Origin: Croceivirga sp009797885 | GTDB taxonomy: Bacteria; Bacteroidota; Bacteroidia; Flavobacteriales; Flavobacteriaceae | Reading direction: 5' to 3' | DNA: 64,000 bases | Assembly (NCBI GenBank): GCA_045866215.1 | Contig: AP035880.1 | Location: forward strand, 1,488,001-1,552,000 | In this document: positions 16,034 to 25,079 of the stretch, piece after piece | Layout: the number at the start of each line of letters is the position of its first letter | How positions within the stretch are numbered: the first letter of the stretch is position 1 | Made by a program: the position numbers and the translations under genes | Notes under the pieces: generated by a model | The model's database searches: none | The model's input: only the letters and a program-made list of their open reading frames with translations | Told to the model about the DNA's origin: nothing

Positions 16034-18511
16034 TTACTTAGCTTTGGACTTTGTTTTTCTTTTGGGTGTTTTTTTGTCAAGTAACTCTTTTGCTGCCTCC
16101 AAGGAAAATTTGGCAGCATCGACATCCTTTGACAACTCCACTTTTATCCTTCCTTTAATGATATTGTGCCTGCCCCATCGGGCCTTTTCAATACGAATGC
16201 CTTCCTCGGGCCAGGATTGGACCAATTTTTCTTTTTCCTTTTGTTTTTTGGTTTCGATAAGTTCTTCAATGTCAGCTTTGGAAAGATTGTCAAAATCATA
16301 TTTCTTGTTGACGTTGATGAACATTCCGTTCCATTTTATAAAAGGACCAAACCTACCTACACCTTTGGTCACATCTTGCCCCTCATAATTGGCAATGGGA
16401 GCATCCGCCCTTTGCTTTTCCCTGATCAATTCAATGGCCCTGTCCATATCGACATCAAAGGCGCTCTCCCCTTTGTCCAATGAAATAAACTTTTTCCCAA
16501 AACGGACATAAGGGCCATACCGGCCAACATTGGTCTCCACTTCCTCACCTTCATAAACACCCAATTTCCTTGGGAGTTCAAAGAGTTCCATAGCTTCTTC
16601 AAAGGTTATGGTGGATATGGATTGCTCGGGCAACAAACTGGCAAACAATGGCTTTTCTTCTTCCTCCACAGTACCTATTTGAACCATGGGACCAAACCTC
16701 CCCAATCTGGCGGCAACCTGCCGTCCTGTTTTGGGATCCGTACCCAGTACCCGCTCGCCACTTGCCCTTTCTGCATTTTCCTCAACATCCAAAACCGTAG
16801 GATGGAAACTCTTGTAAAATTCCTTCATGACTTTTTGCCAATCCTCATCCCCAGAAGCTATCTCATCAAAATCCTCTTCCAATTTCGCAGTGAAATTGTA
16901 ATCCAGGATATTGGAAAAGTGACTGACCAAGAAATCATTTACGATTGTCCCTATATCCGTAGGGACCATTTTGCCTTTGTCCGACCCAACCATTTCGGTC
17001 AATTTTTTTTCCGAAAGCTGGCTGTTTTCCAGAACAAGCTCCATGTAGGGCCTTTCCGTTCCTTCCACGGTTCCCTTTTGAACATATCCCCTATTCTGAA
17101 TGGTGGAAATGGTGGGTGCATAGGTTGAAGGTCTTCCGATTCCCAACTCCTCAAGTTTCTTGACCAAGGAGGCCTCGGTATATCTATACGGTGGCCTGGT
17201 GAAACGCTCCGTGGCACTAATGTAGTTGTTCTCCAATTTTTCATCTACCCGCATTGCCGGAAGCATTCCTTCCTGTTCCACGGCATCCTCTTCATCCACA
17301 CTTTCCAGGTACACCTTTAAAAAACCATCAAAAGTGACCACTTCACCATTGGCAGTGAATTCCTCTGCATGGGTATTGGATTGTATTTTAACGTTGGTAC
17401 GTTCCAATTGTGCATCACTCATTTGGGAGGCAAGGGTCCGCTTCCAGATCAACTCATACAATTTGGTCTGGTCACGCTCCAGCGTTGGGGACTGTAAATT
17501 CATGTCCGTTGGGCGAATGGCCTCGTGGGCTTCTTGCGCCCCTTTGGACTTACCTGTATAATTCCTTACCGTACTGTATTCACTTCCGTAATTGGACACA
17601 ATGGTATTCTTGGCCGCATCCAATGCTTCCTTGGACAGATTGACACTGTCCGTTCTCATATAGGTAATAAGTCCTGCTTCGTACAATCGTTGGGCCACTT
17701 GCATGGTACGCCCCACGGAAAAGTAAAGCTTCCGTGAAGCCTCCTGTTGTAAAGTGGATGTAGTAAAAGGGGCCGCAGGTGATTTTTTGGCAGGCTTTTT
17801 ATCCAATTTCGAAACGGAAAAATCCGCTCCAATATTCTTTTTCAAAAAGTCCTCTGCTTCTTGCTTACTCCCAAATGATTTGGACAATTTCGCGTCAAAG
17901 TTCTTTCCATGCGTAGTACGGAAGGACGCCTTGATCCTATAACTAGCCTCCGGGGAAAAAGCCTCAATTTCCCGCTCTCGCTCTACGATCAATCGTACCG
18001 CCACGGACTGCACCCGCCCTGCGGAGAGTCCCGGTTTAATTTTTTTCCACAGTACAGGGGAAAGTTCATATCCCACCAACCTGTCCAAAACCCTACGCGC
18101 CTGTTGCGCATTCACCAAATCATAATTGATTCCCCTTGGATTGTCAATCGCTTTTTGGATGGCGGATTTGGTTATGGAGTTAAAAACAATGCGCTTGGTC
18201 TTGTCCTTATCCAATTTTAATTTTTCGGCCAAATGCCAGGAAATGGCCTCCCCTTCCCGATCTTCATCACTTGCCAGCCAAATGGTCTCGGCTTTCTTCG
18301 CCAAATCCTTTAGCTTTTTGACCAAGGTCTTTTTTTCCTTATCAATGATGTATTTTGGTTCAAAGTCCTTTTCAACATCCACCCCCAATTCCTTAGAGGG
18401 CAAATCGGCAATATGACCAAAACTGGATTCTACCTGATATTCTTTTCCTAAAAATCTTTCAATGGTTTTAGCCTTCGCTGGGGACTCGACTATGACTAAG
18501 TTCTTGGGCAT
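16034..18511 (-). CDS. topA: DNA topoisomerase I (type IA)
   Basis: Relaxes negative supercoils through a 5'-phosphotyrosine intermediate; 825 residues. The Toprim domain opens the protein (NLVIVESPAKAKTIERFLG) with the acidic DxDxE-type cluster in LASDEDREGEAISWHLAEKL. The catalytic tyrosine is Tyr284 in LITYMRTDSVNLS. After the type IA core come several topoisomerase C-terminal repeats, each containing a GR(F/Y)GPxV/I core, instead of the Cys4 zinc fingers of the E. coli enzyme, and then a Lys-rich tail. Followed closely by the arginase-fold gene and the gld operon. Confidence 0.97.
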   Translation of the reverse strand: MPKNLVIVESPAKAKTIERFLGKEYQVESSFGHIADLPSKELGVDVEKDFEPKYIIDKEKKTLVKKLKDLAKKAETIWLASDEDREGEAISWHLAEKLKLDKDKTKRIVFNSITKSAIQKAIDNPRGINYDLVNAQQARRVLDRLVGYELSPVLWKKIKPGLSAGRVQSVAVRLIVEREREIEAFSPEASYRIKASFRTTHGKNFDAKLSKSFGSKQEAEDFLKKNIGADFSVSKLDKKPAKKSPAAPFTTSTLQQEASRKLYFSVGRTMQVAQRLYEAGLITYMRTDSVNLSKEALDAAKNTIVSNYGSEYSTVRNYTGKSKGAQEAHEAIRPTDMNLQSPTLERDQTKLYELIWKRTLASQMSDAQLERTNVKIQSNTHAEEFTANGEVVTFDGFLKVYLESVDEEDAVEQEGMLPAMRVDEKLENNYISATERFTRPPYRYTEASLVKKLEELGIGRPSTYAPTISTIQNRGYVQKGTVEGTERPYMELVLENSQLSEKKLTEMVGSDKGKMVPTDIGTIVNDFLVSHFSNILDYNFTAKLEEDFDEIASGDEDWQKVMKEFYKSFHPTVLDVEENAERASGERVLGTDPKTGRQVAARLGRFGPMVQIGTVEEEEKPLFASLLPEQSISTITFEEAMELFELPRKLGVYEGEEVETNVGRYGPYVRFGKKFISLDKGESAFDVDMDRAIELIREKQRADAPIANYEGQDVTKGVGRFGPFIKWNGMFINVNKKYDFDNLSKADIEELIETKKQKEKEKLVQSWPEEGIRIEKARWGRHNIIKGRIKVELSKDVDAAKFSLEAAKELLDKKTPKRKTKSKAK

Positions 18512-18531
18512 CTAGATCGGTTTTTTGGGAA

Positions 18532-18539
18532 CAAAAGTA
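18532..18539 (-). promoter_or_regulatory. Bacteroidota -7 box for topA
   Basis: Minus-strand TACTTTTG matches TAnnTTTG exactly and is 20 bases before the topA ATG. No clear -33 box; a dyad TCCCAT/ATGGGA (18554-18571) occupies that position and might be an operator. Confidence 0.5.
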
Positions 18540-18582
18540 TGTGAATTTTTTAATTCCCATTTTTGGATGGGACTTCACAAAC

Positions 18583-18610
18583 AAAAAAAGTGTGCTGTTT
18601 AGGCACACTT
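18583..18610 (-). terminator. Intrinsic terminator after the small lipoprotein gene
   Basis: AAGTGTGC (18588-18595) pairs perfectly with GCACACTT (18603-18610); on the minus strand the stem is followed by seven T. It ends the two-lipoprotein operon 24 bases past its last stop codon. Confidence 0.85.
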
Positions 18611-18633
18611 TCACCAACGTAAAAATCCACTTT

Positions 18634-19032
18634 TTAGTTTCCGGGACCAGGTTCCTGATAAACCAGGACCGCTTTTCCGTCCTCACATTCAATACGCGTA
18701 GGGGGGTTGAGCAACGCACAGTCCGAAGGGAGCCCATTGCTTTCATTGTAAGCCCGAACCGCCTCGTTATAAGCGGCCAATCGACTTAAAAAATCAACGG
18801 TATCAATTGCATTGGAATAGGCAATATAACCTGTAGGGCCACCACAGGGCTTGGACCCAATTCCCGCAAACTGCCAGTCATTGCTGTCTATACAGGTCAC
18901 ACTTTCCGAAAGTGCCACAAGGGTATTGAGCTGCTCTTCCAGATCATCGGTCTGGACATCATCCGAGCTACAGGACAAAAGGCTGCCCAAGACTACGATG
19001 TAGACGTAAAAGTTAACTTTAAAGGGCTTCAT
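18634..19032 (-). CDS. Small lipoprotein of unknown function, partner of the LVIVD protein
   Basis: A 132-residue protein I do not recognise. The N-terminus is a signal peptide with lipobox SLLSC (Cys21), followed by acidic residues (SSDDVQTDDLEEQ), so it is likely a lipoprotein. Four further cysteines lie in the mature part (in VTCID, SKPCGGP, DCALL and IECED), consistent with two disulfides. A conserved-looking core contains NDWQFAGIGSKPCGGPTGYI and AAYNEAVRAYNE. It follows the LVIVD lipoprotein with a single-base gap, so they are co-translated. A terminator closes the pair. Similar small lipoproteins with the GSKPCGGP pattern occur in Flavobacteriia as far as I recall; function undefined. 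Confidence 0.8.
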   Translation of the reverse strand: MKPFKVNFYVYIVVLGSLLSCSSDDVQTDDLEEQLNTLVALSESVTCIDSNDWQFAGIGSKPCGGPTGYIAYSNAIDTVDFLSRLAAYNEAVRAYNESNGLPSDCALLNPPTRIECEDGKAVLVYQEPGPGN

Positions 19033-19033
19033 C

Positions 19034-20326
19034 TCAATTCAGGTTCAAACTACTGATCAGTCTAATATCATCATTCAAGTACTCATATTGGTACAGCACA
19101 CCATTGCCTATCATGAGCAATTGTTCTTCCATGGGAATGACATCAAACGTAACAATATCTTTAAAATGATTTAACTGTGAAAGGTCGGGGACTTGGGATT
19201 TATCATACACCTTAAGACCTGAGTTCCCGTCACAAACAAAGAGCTTGTCATCCTTAATCCCGAGCCCATAAGGTTCATCCATTGGATAAATCACCTTTAG
19301 TTCCGGTTTTTCTATAGTGGAAATATCAACAATGTAGAGGCCGCTTTCCACTGCACCACAAAAGTTACCTCCCCGCAGGGTAACATAAGCATAGTTGCCA
19401 TCCACAACCACGGGATCACATGCCGTACCATGCACAAACTCCGAAACGTATTTGGGTGCGGATGGCTCGGAAATGTCATAAATGTACATGCCCTGCGTAC
19501 CACCCAAAAACAAAAGGTCGCCTTGGCTAAAAATAGTTTCTATCCCCCAACTGGTGTATACCTCATCCATCACTTCGGGAGCGTCCAAATCCGAAATATC
19601 AAAAACGTTTATACTGCTCCATTCCACGGCATACAGATAATCGCCAACGATTCTAAATCGAGCCAAGGAACCTCCTTGTCCCGTATCGGCCGCATTGGTA
19701 GTGGGCCCATCGGAATTGGCAAAGGAAGCCTCCCCATGTAAGTATCCGAACTTTTCACCGAATTGGTTCTCCGTCATCACCACTTTTTTGGTTTCCCAAC
19801 CTACTATGGCCTCCCTGCTGGGATCTAAATCACTATAGTCGAAAGCATCCGCGGTTGGCCACTCCACATCAAAACCAACGGTGCACCAAAATTCCTGGTA
19901 AATGGCATTTTCCAAACGTTTTATGGAACCAATATTGTTGATGTCCGAAATGTCCATAATGACCAAATCCCCATAACTGTCCGCATATAGCCTATCATTT
20001 TTTATGGAGACATCATTGTTGCCCTCCAACTTAATGAAGGCCGTTTTTTGGGGTGAAGCCGGATTGGTATTGTCCAAAACATGTACGCCCTTATTGACAT
20101 CGTTGACAAAAATGTAATCTTTATAGGCATAGATTTTTCCAGATTCCACAATATCCGTAGGCTCACTTATGGCAATGGCCTCCTCTTTAAAGGTTACTAA
20201 ATCCGTTGTCAATGGAGTGGCAATAACATATTCGTTATACCCAAAAGGCAATTCCCCATCATCCTCGCAGGATATCCCGCAAATGATAAGGAGTAAAATC
20301 AGGGGAAGTTTCGATAGCTTTTTCAT
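19034..20326 (-). CDS. LVIVD-repeat lipoprotein
   Basis: A 430-residue surface or periplasmic lipoprotein with lipobox CGISC (Cys20). The body consists of LVIVD repeats, each of the form L(Y/V)(I/V)xDIS followed by a P-rich loop: for example LVIMDISDINNIGS, INVFDISDLDAPEV, MYIYDISEPSAPKY and LYIVDISTIEKPEL. Such repeats build a beta-propeller-like fold of unknown role found widely in Bacteroidota. The gene leads a two-gene operon with the small Cys-containing lipoprotein just downstream. Divergent from miaB across 158 bases. I cannot name a ligand. Confidence 0.88.
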   Translation of the reverse strand: MKKLSKLPLILLLIICGISCEDDGELPFGYNEYVIATPLTTDLVTFKEEAIAISEPTDIVESGKIYAYKDYIFVNDVNKGVHVLDNTNPASPQKTAFIKLEGNNDVSIKNDRLYADSYGDLVIMDISDINNIGSIKRLENAIYQEFWCTVGFDVEWPTADAFDYSDLDPSREAIVGWETKKVVMTENQFGEKFGYLHGEASFANSDGPTTNAADTGQGGSLARFRIVGDYLYAVEWSSINVFDISDLDAPEVMDEVYTSWGIETIFSQGDLLFLGGTQGMYIYDISEPSAPKYVSEFVHGTACDPVVVDGNYAYVTLRGGNFCGAVESGLYIVDISTIEKPELKVIYPMDEPYGLGIKDDKLFVCDGNSGLKVYDKSQVPDLSQLNHFKDIVTFDVIPMEEQLLMIGNGVLYQYEYLNDDIRLISSLNLN

Positions 20327-20429
20327 TGGTCATTTTTTTTGTTTGATCTTTTATCACTGAATAACGCTTTTAAGATGATCCGTGTTAAACAAAGTTGCGT
20401 TGAACTTTGGTTAAAATTTAACTGCCATA

Positions 20430-20461
20430 TTGTCATCCCCAAAGATTAAGCATTATCTTTG
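20430..20461 (+). promoter_or_regulatory. Bacteroidota sigma-A promoter of the miaB operon
   Basis: TTG (20430-20432), a 21-base spacer, then TATCTTTG (20454-20461), an exact TAnnTTTG match. Spacing fits the phylum consensus. The miaB ATG follows 24 bases after the box. Confidence 0.7.
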
Positions 20462-20484
20462 CATCCTTGCATTTGAAAGGAATC

Positions 20485-21945
20485 ATGAAGAACCACAGTG
20501 TGGAAAAGATAATTGAAGAGGACAGACAAGGCGCTACTTTGACCTTGGATGCCAACATTTCCAACTCCAGAAAGTTGTATATAGAGAGCTACGGTTGCCA
20601 AATGAATTTTTCGGACAGTGAAATCGTTGCTTCCATTTTGGCCAAAGAGGGCTTTAATACCACCAATGAATTGACCGAGGCCGATTTGGTACTGGTCAAC
20701 ACCTGTTCCATTAGGGAAAAAGCCGAGCAGACCGTTCGCAAACGACTGGAAAAGTTCAATGCGGTAAAAAAAGTGAACCCAGGAATGAAAGTGGGTGTAC
20801 TGGGCTGCATGGCAGAGCGCTTAAAAAGTAAGTTTCTGGAGGAAGAGAAAATTGTGGACATGGTGGTAGGACCGGATGCCTATAAGGATCTTCCCAACCT
20901 CATCCAGGAAATTGACGAGGGCAGGAATGCCGTCAATGTCATCCTTTCCAAAGACGAAACCTATGGCGATGTAGCTCCGGTTCGTTTAAATTCCAACGGT
21001 GTAACGGCATTTGTATCCATAACCAGGGGCTGTGATAATATGTGTACTTTTTGTGTAGTACCCTTTACCCGTGGTCGTGAACGGAGCCGAGATCCACGTT
21101 CCATTATAGACGAAGTCAATGACCTTTGGGAAAAGGGATTCAAGGAGATTACCTTATTAGGACAAAACGTGGATAGTTATCTGTGGTATGGTGGGGGTCT
21201 GAAAAAAGATTATGAAAAGGCCACGGAAATGCAAAGGGCAACTTCGGTCAACTTTGCCAAATTATTGGAATTGGTGGCTTTGGCACAACCAAAAATGCGA
21301 ATCCGTTTTTCAACGTCCAACCCGCAGGATATGACGTTGGACGTAATAGAAACCATGGCCAAGTATCCCAATATCTGTAATTATATTCACTTACCGGTGC
21401 AAAGTGGAAGTAACCGTATCCTTAAAGCGATGAACCGTCTGCACACGCGAGAGGAGTACTTTGAATTGATTGACAACATTCGAAGGATCATCCCGGATTG
21501 TGCCATCAGCCAGGATATGATTGCCGGTTTTCCTACGGAGACCGAGGAAGACCATCAGGACACCTTATCCTTAATGGAATATGTAAAATATGATTTTGGG
21601 TTCATGTTCGCCTATTCCGAAAGGCCCGGGACCTTGGCAGCCCGTAAAATGGAAGATGACATTCCCGAAGAAACCAAAAAAAGAAGGTTGCGGGAAATCA
21701 TTGACCTACAGCAAAAGCATGGTCTTTTTAGGACCCAACAACATCTTGGAAAAGTTGAAGAGGTTTTGATTGAAGGCCCATCCAAAAAATCCAATGCACA
21801 TTGGATGGGGAGAAACTCCCAGAACACCGTAGTGGTCTTTCCCAAGGAAAACTATGCAATTGGGGATTTTGTCAACGTAAAGATTAATGACTGTACCTCC
21901 GCTACCCTACTTGGTGAGGCAGTTGGATTAAGTGATGCTCGATAG
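20485..21945 (+). CDS. miaB: tRNA-2-methylthio-N6-dimethylallyladenosine synthase MiaB
   Basis: Radical SAM methylthiotransferase that converts i6A37 to ms2i6A37 in tRNAs reading UNN codons. I start at ATG 20485 (486 residues), just after the promoter; a TTG six codons earlier would lie too close to the -7 box. The N-terminal UPF0004 domain supplies the auxiliary iron-sulfur cluster cysteines Cys38 (ESYGCQMN), Cys74 (NTCSIRE) and Cys108 (LGCMAER). The radical SAM CxxxCxxC is Cys183, Cys187, Cys190 (RGCDNMCTFC). A TRAM domain closes the protein. First gene of the miaB to secG run; the next gene begins directly at the base after its stop. Confidence 0.97.
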   Translation: MKNHSVEKIIEEDRQGATLTLDANISNSRKLYIESYGCQMNFSDSEIVASILAKEGFNTTNELTEADLVLVNTCSIREKAEQTVRKRLEKFNAVKKVNPGMKVGVLGCMAERLKSKFLEEEKIVDMVVGPDAYKDLPNLIQEIDEGRNAVNVILSKDETYGDVAPVRLNSNGVTAFVSITRGCDNMCTFCVVPFTRGRERSRDPRSIIDEVNDLWEKGFKEITLLGQNVDSYLWYGGGLKKDYEKATEMQRATSVNFAKLLELVALAQPKMRIRFSTSNPQDMTLDVIETMAKYPNICNYIHLPVQSGSNRILKAMNRLHTREEYFELIDNIRRIIPDCAISQDMIAGFPTETEEDHQDTLSLMEYVKYDFGFMFAYSERPGTLAARKMEDDIPEETKKRRLREIIDLQQKHGLFRTQQHLGKVEEVLIEGPSKKSNAHWMGRNSQNTVVVFPKENYAIGDFVNVKINDCTSATLLGEAVGLSDAR

Positions 21946-23217
21946 ATGGAATCCGTACAAGCCATAAAACAACGTTTTGAACTTATTGGGAACAACCCTA
22001 AGTTCAATAGGGCTTTGGAAAAAGCAATGCAGGTAGCCCCCACGGATATTTCCGTATTGGTCACTGGGGAAAGTGGAGTTGGCAAGGAATCCATTCCCAA
22101 GATCATCCATTCCCTCTCACATAGAAAACACGCCAAGTATATTGCCGTAAACTGCGGGGCCATTCCGGAAGGAACCATAGACAGTGAACTTTTTGGGCAC
22201 GAAAAAGGCGCCTTCACCGGTGCCACCCAGACCCGGAGTGGTTATTTTGAAGTAGCCGATGGAGGTACCATTTTTTTGGATGAAGTAGGAGAGCTTCCCT
22301 TAACGACCCAAGTGCGTTTGCTACGAGTATTGGAAAATGGGGAATTCTTAAAAGTAGGTTCTTCCCAAGTCCAAAAAACGGATGTGCGTATTGTGGCCGC
22401 AACCAACATCCAGATGTTTGAAGCCATAAAAAAGGAGAAATTCCGTGAAGATCTCTACTATAGATTGAGTACGGTAGAAATCAATATCCCTCCCTTAAGG
22501 GAACGCCAAGGAGACATCCACCTGTTATTTCGAAAGTTTGCTTCTGACTTTGGACAAAAATATAAAATGCCCACGGTGCGGTTATCCGAAGAGGCCATCC
22601 AACTACTCCTAAAACACCGATGGCCAGGAAATATTCGACAGTTACGGAATATCGCCGAGCAAATTTCCGTTTTGGAAGAGAACCGGGAAATATCTGCCGC
22701 TACATTACATAGTTATTTGCCCAATATGGCCTCTACCAACCTTCCCGCCATTGTCAATTCCAAAGAAAAGGAAAGTGACTTTAGCAATGAACGGGAAATC
22801 CTCTACAAAGTTTTGTTCGATATGAAGAGTGACCTCAACGATTTGAAAAAGTTGACAATGGAACTGCTCAAAGGGGACAATTCCAAAAAGGTCCAGGAAG
22901 AAAACGAAACGCTGATACGGAAGATTTATGGCGATGAAAAGGAAGCCGTGCCCACGGAAGAAACGGTTACCGAAGTGTTGTCCCTACCGGAACCCGTTGT
23001 TGAAAACATGGCACCATCCAGAACACAGCCCGTTGAGGACCGGTACCATTTTGCCGAGGAAATAGAGGAAGAGGAAACCCTTTCCCTCCAGGAAAAAGAG
23101 ATTGAGCTTATACGAAAATCCCTGGAACGCAATCGTGGAAAACGAAAAGCGGCCGCGGCAGAACTGGGGATATCGGAGCGAACATTGTATCGAAAGATCA
23201 AACAATATGATTTATAG
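21946..23217 (+). CDS. Sigma-54-dependent transcriptional activator without sensor domain
   Basis: An enhancer-binding protein of 423 residues. The AAA+ domain starts almost at the N-terminus: Walker A GESGVGKE (41-48), the sigma-54 contact loop GAFTGA (88-93) and Walker B GGTIFLDE (106-113), then the arginine-finger region FREDLYYRLS. No receiver, GAF or PAS domain precedes it, so activity is not controlled by an attached sensor. Between the AAA+ domain and the C-terminal Fis-type helix-turn-helix (RKAAAAELGISERTLYRKI) lies an acidic linker of roughly 130 residues, longer than usual. The ATG follows the miaB stop with no gap. Targets unknown; a sigma-54-like site lies upstream of groES in the same cluster. 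Confidence 0.93.
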   Translation: MESVQAIKQRFELIGNNPKFNRALEKAMQVAPTDISVLVTGESGVGKESIPKIIHSLSHRKHAKYIAVNCGAIPEGTIDSELFGHEKGAFTGATQTRSGYFEVADGGTIFLDEVGELPLTTQVRLLRVLENGEFLKVGSSQVQKTDVRIVAATNIQMFEAIKKEKFREDLYYRLSTVEINIPPLRERQGDIHLLFRKFASDFGQKYKMPTVRLSEEAIQLLLKHRWPGNIRQLRNIAEQISVLEENREISAATLHSYLPNMASTNLPAIVNSKEKESDFSNEREILYKVLFDMKSDLNDLKKLTMELLKGDNSKKVQEENETLIRKIYGDEKEAVPTEETVTEVLSLPEPVVENMAPSRTQPVEDRYHFAEEIEEEETLSLQEKEIELIRKSLERNRGKRKAAAAELGISERTLYRKIKQYDL

Positions 23218-23237
23218 TCACCTAGTGCCATAACCCT

Positions 23238-23756
23238 ATGAAAAAACACATTTCAATTGTAGTACTTCTTGTATTGCCCCTCCTGTTCAATGGTTGCGGT
23301 ATTTACAATTTTTCCGGAGCCAGCACGGGGACGGCAGAATCTTTTCAGGTGAACTTTTTCCAGAACTATGCGGACCAAAGTCCAGGTTCCACCATAGAGC
23401 CCCAATTGGACAGGGACTTTACCAATGCCCTTCAAGATTTGATTGCCAACCTTACCAGCCTGTCCCTTACCAGCAATGCGGGCGATCTGGTCTACGAGGG
23501 TGAGATTGTGGAGTATCGGGTTTCACCAATGTCCGCTTCCGCCGACCAAACGGCGGCCCAAAACCGCTTGACGATGAGTGTCAATGTCCGCTTTTATAAT
23601 ACGACCAAGGAAGATTCGGATTTTGAACGCCGTTTTTCATTTTTCTTTGACTTTCCAGGCACCCAACTTTTGGAAAATGTTAAAGGGGAGGCCCATGAAG
23701 TCATCTTTGAGCGGATTACCCAGGATATTTTTAATGCTTCATTAGCGGACTGGTAA
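23238..23756 (+). CDS. lptE: LPS assembly lipoprotein LptE
   Basis: A 172-residue outer-membrane lipoprotein matching the Bacteroidota LptE family, the plug that sits in the LptD translocon and helps insert LPS. The signal peptide ends in FNGC with Cys20, followed by GIYNFSGAS, the start typical for this group. A VNFFQNYADQSPG segment and an alpha/beta body ending with FERITQDIFNASLADW agree with the family. Encoded 20 bases after the sigma-54 activator and two bases before the TPR protein gene. Confidence 0.88.
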   Translation: MKKHISIVVLLVLPLLFNGCGIYNFSGASTGTAESFQVNFFQNYADQSPGSTIEPQLDRDFTNALQDLIANLTSLSLTSNAGDLVYEGEIVEYRVSPMSASADQTAAQNRLTMSVNVRFYNTTKEDSDFERRFSFFFDFPGTQLLENVKGEAHEVIFERITQDIFNASLADW

Positions 23757-23758
23757 TT

Positions 23759-24634
23759 ATGAACGTTTCAGATTTTAAAAAACTACTCCAAGACCCCAAT
23801 ACCATTCTTTCTCCACGTGAGACCAGGGAATTGGAGGCCATTTTGGAAGAGTATCCTTATTTCCAAGCGGCAAGGGCACTTCAGCTTAAAGGTTTGAAAA
23901 ATCTGGAATCCTACAAGTACAATACCGCGCTTAAGGTTACTGCCGCACATACCACCGACCGGGAAATACTTTTTGATTACATCACCTCCAAGGAATTCGA
24001 CCAAAACCATATCGCAAATTCCATCATGGGCAGGGAAACTACCCTGACCGACAAACAAACCATTTCCGAAGAAATCGAGCCCAACCCTGATGCCGCGGTT
24101 ATCCTCGGCGAAACGGACGAAAGCCCACTGCCCCAAAATATTCAACACGCGGAAAAAATCCTGGACCCTAAATTATTTGACAATAAGTTTCCCCCCAAGG
24201 TTTTCACCGAAGAAAATTCCCCTGAAAAACAATTGGAACTGGGCAAACCCCTGGCGTTTACCAAAGGCGAAAAACATTCCTTTACGGAGTGGCTGCAACT
24301 TGCCCAGAAAAAACCTATTGGAAAATCGGCCGATGACCCACAGGAATCCCTGGACAAAAAGAAGAAGTTTGCGCTGTTGGACAAGTTTATAGAAAACAAC
24401 CCCAAAATTGTTCCCAAGGAAGACGCCGAAGTAAGAATTGACATCAAGGAATCGTCCAAAATAGATACGAACGAACTCATGACCGAAACTTTGGCAAAGG
24501 TTTATCTGGAACAGAAAAAGTATAAAAAGGCTGTTCAGGCCTATAAAATATTGAGTTTGAAATATCCAGAAAAAAGTGGTTTCTTTGCCGACCAAATTAA
24601 AGCGGTCAAAAAGCTGCAAAAAGAAAAGGATTAA
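23759..24634 (+). CDS. TPR-like cytoplasmic protein conserved in Flavobacteriia
   Basis: A 291-residue protein without signal peptide or membrane segment. The N-terminal 80 residues are helical and begin NVSDFKKLLQDPNTI, with an EEYPYFQAARALQLKGL stretch that resembles a TPR-like helix pair. The middle is polar, proline-rich and probably disordered (about 110-210). The last 50 residues form one clear tetratricopeptide unit (ETLAKVYLEQKKYKKAVQAY then KYPEKSGFFADQI). The fixed position between lptE and secG suggests an envelope-export related role, but that is only context. No enzymatic motif seen. Confidence 0.8.
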   Translation: MNVSDFKKLLQDPNTILSPRETRELEAILEEYPYFQAARALQLKGLKNLESYKYNTALKVTAAHTTDREILFDYITSKEFDQNHIANSIMGRETTLTDKQTISEEIEPNPDAAVILGETDESPLPQNIQHAEKILDPKLFDNKFPPKVFTEENSPEKQLELGKPLAFTKGEKHSFTEWLQLAQKKPIGKSADDPQESLDKKKKFALLDKFIENNPKIVPKEDAEVRIDIKESSKIDTNELMTETLAKVYLEQKKYKKAVQAYKILSLKYPEKSGFFADQIKAVKKLQKEKD

Positions 24635-24635
24635 G

Positions 24636-24998
24636 ATGAGTACGTTTTCAATTTTTTTGGTGTTGATTATCCTTGTTTGCCTACTATTGGTTTTGGTCAT
24701 TATGGTTCAAAACCCAAAAGGTGGAGGCCTTTCATCCTCGTTTGGAGGTGGAGGAAACCAAGTGGTTGGTGGGGTCAAAAAAACAGGGGACTTTTTGGAC
24801 AAAAGCACCTGGACATTGGCAGGATTGTTAATTGTCCTGATTTTACTGTCCAATGTGGCCCTGAAAGGAAATTACAGCACCCCCGATTCAAAACTGTTGC
24901 AAGGGGACGATATTGAAAATACGATTCCTGAAGCTGTCCCCGAGGAAATTCCCGAAGAGGTGCCAGCGACTGACAATTCCTTGGATACCATCCAATAA
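24636..24998 (+). CDS. secG: Preprotein translocase subunit SecG
   Basis: Third subunit of the SecYEG channel; stimulates SecA-driven export. I start at ATG 24636, one base after the preceding stop, giving 120 residues. There are two transmembrane segments (IFLVLIILVCLLLVLVIMVQ and LAGLLIVLILLSNVAL) with the family motif NPKGGGLSSSFGGG between them. The C-terminus is an acidic, proline-rich extension of about 40 residues as is common in Bacteroidota. Last gene before a strong terminator. Confidence 0.95.
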   Translation: MSTFSIFLVLIILVCLLLVLVIMVQNPKGGGLSSSFGGGGNQVVGGVKKTGDFLDKSTWTLAGLLIVLILLSNVALKGNYSTPDSKLLQGDDIENTIPEAVPEEIPEEVPATDNSLDTIQ

Positions 24999-25017
24999 AA
25001 AATAGTTTTTGCTAAGT

Positions 25018-25050
25018 AAAATGCCAGCTCAATGACAAGCTGGCATTTTT
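25018..25050 (+). terminator. Intrinsic terminator after secG
   Basis: ATGCCAGCT (25021-25029) pairs with AGCTGGCAT (25038-25046), extended by A/T pairs, with an eight-base loop and a T-rich tail. It separates the miaB-secG run from groESL. Confidence 0.9.
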
Positions 25051-25079
25051 GTTTTAACAGATTGTCAGTTTTTGGATAA

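Noticed and set aside
16034..18511. TopA missing its C-terminus because zinc fingers are absent
   Set aside because: The C-terminal repeats and basic tail replace zinc fingers in many bacteria and the length is normal.
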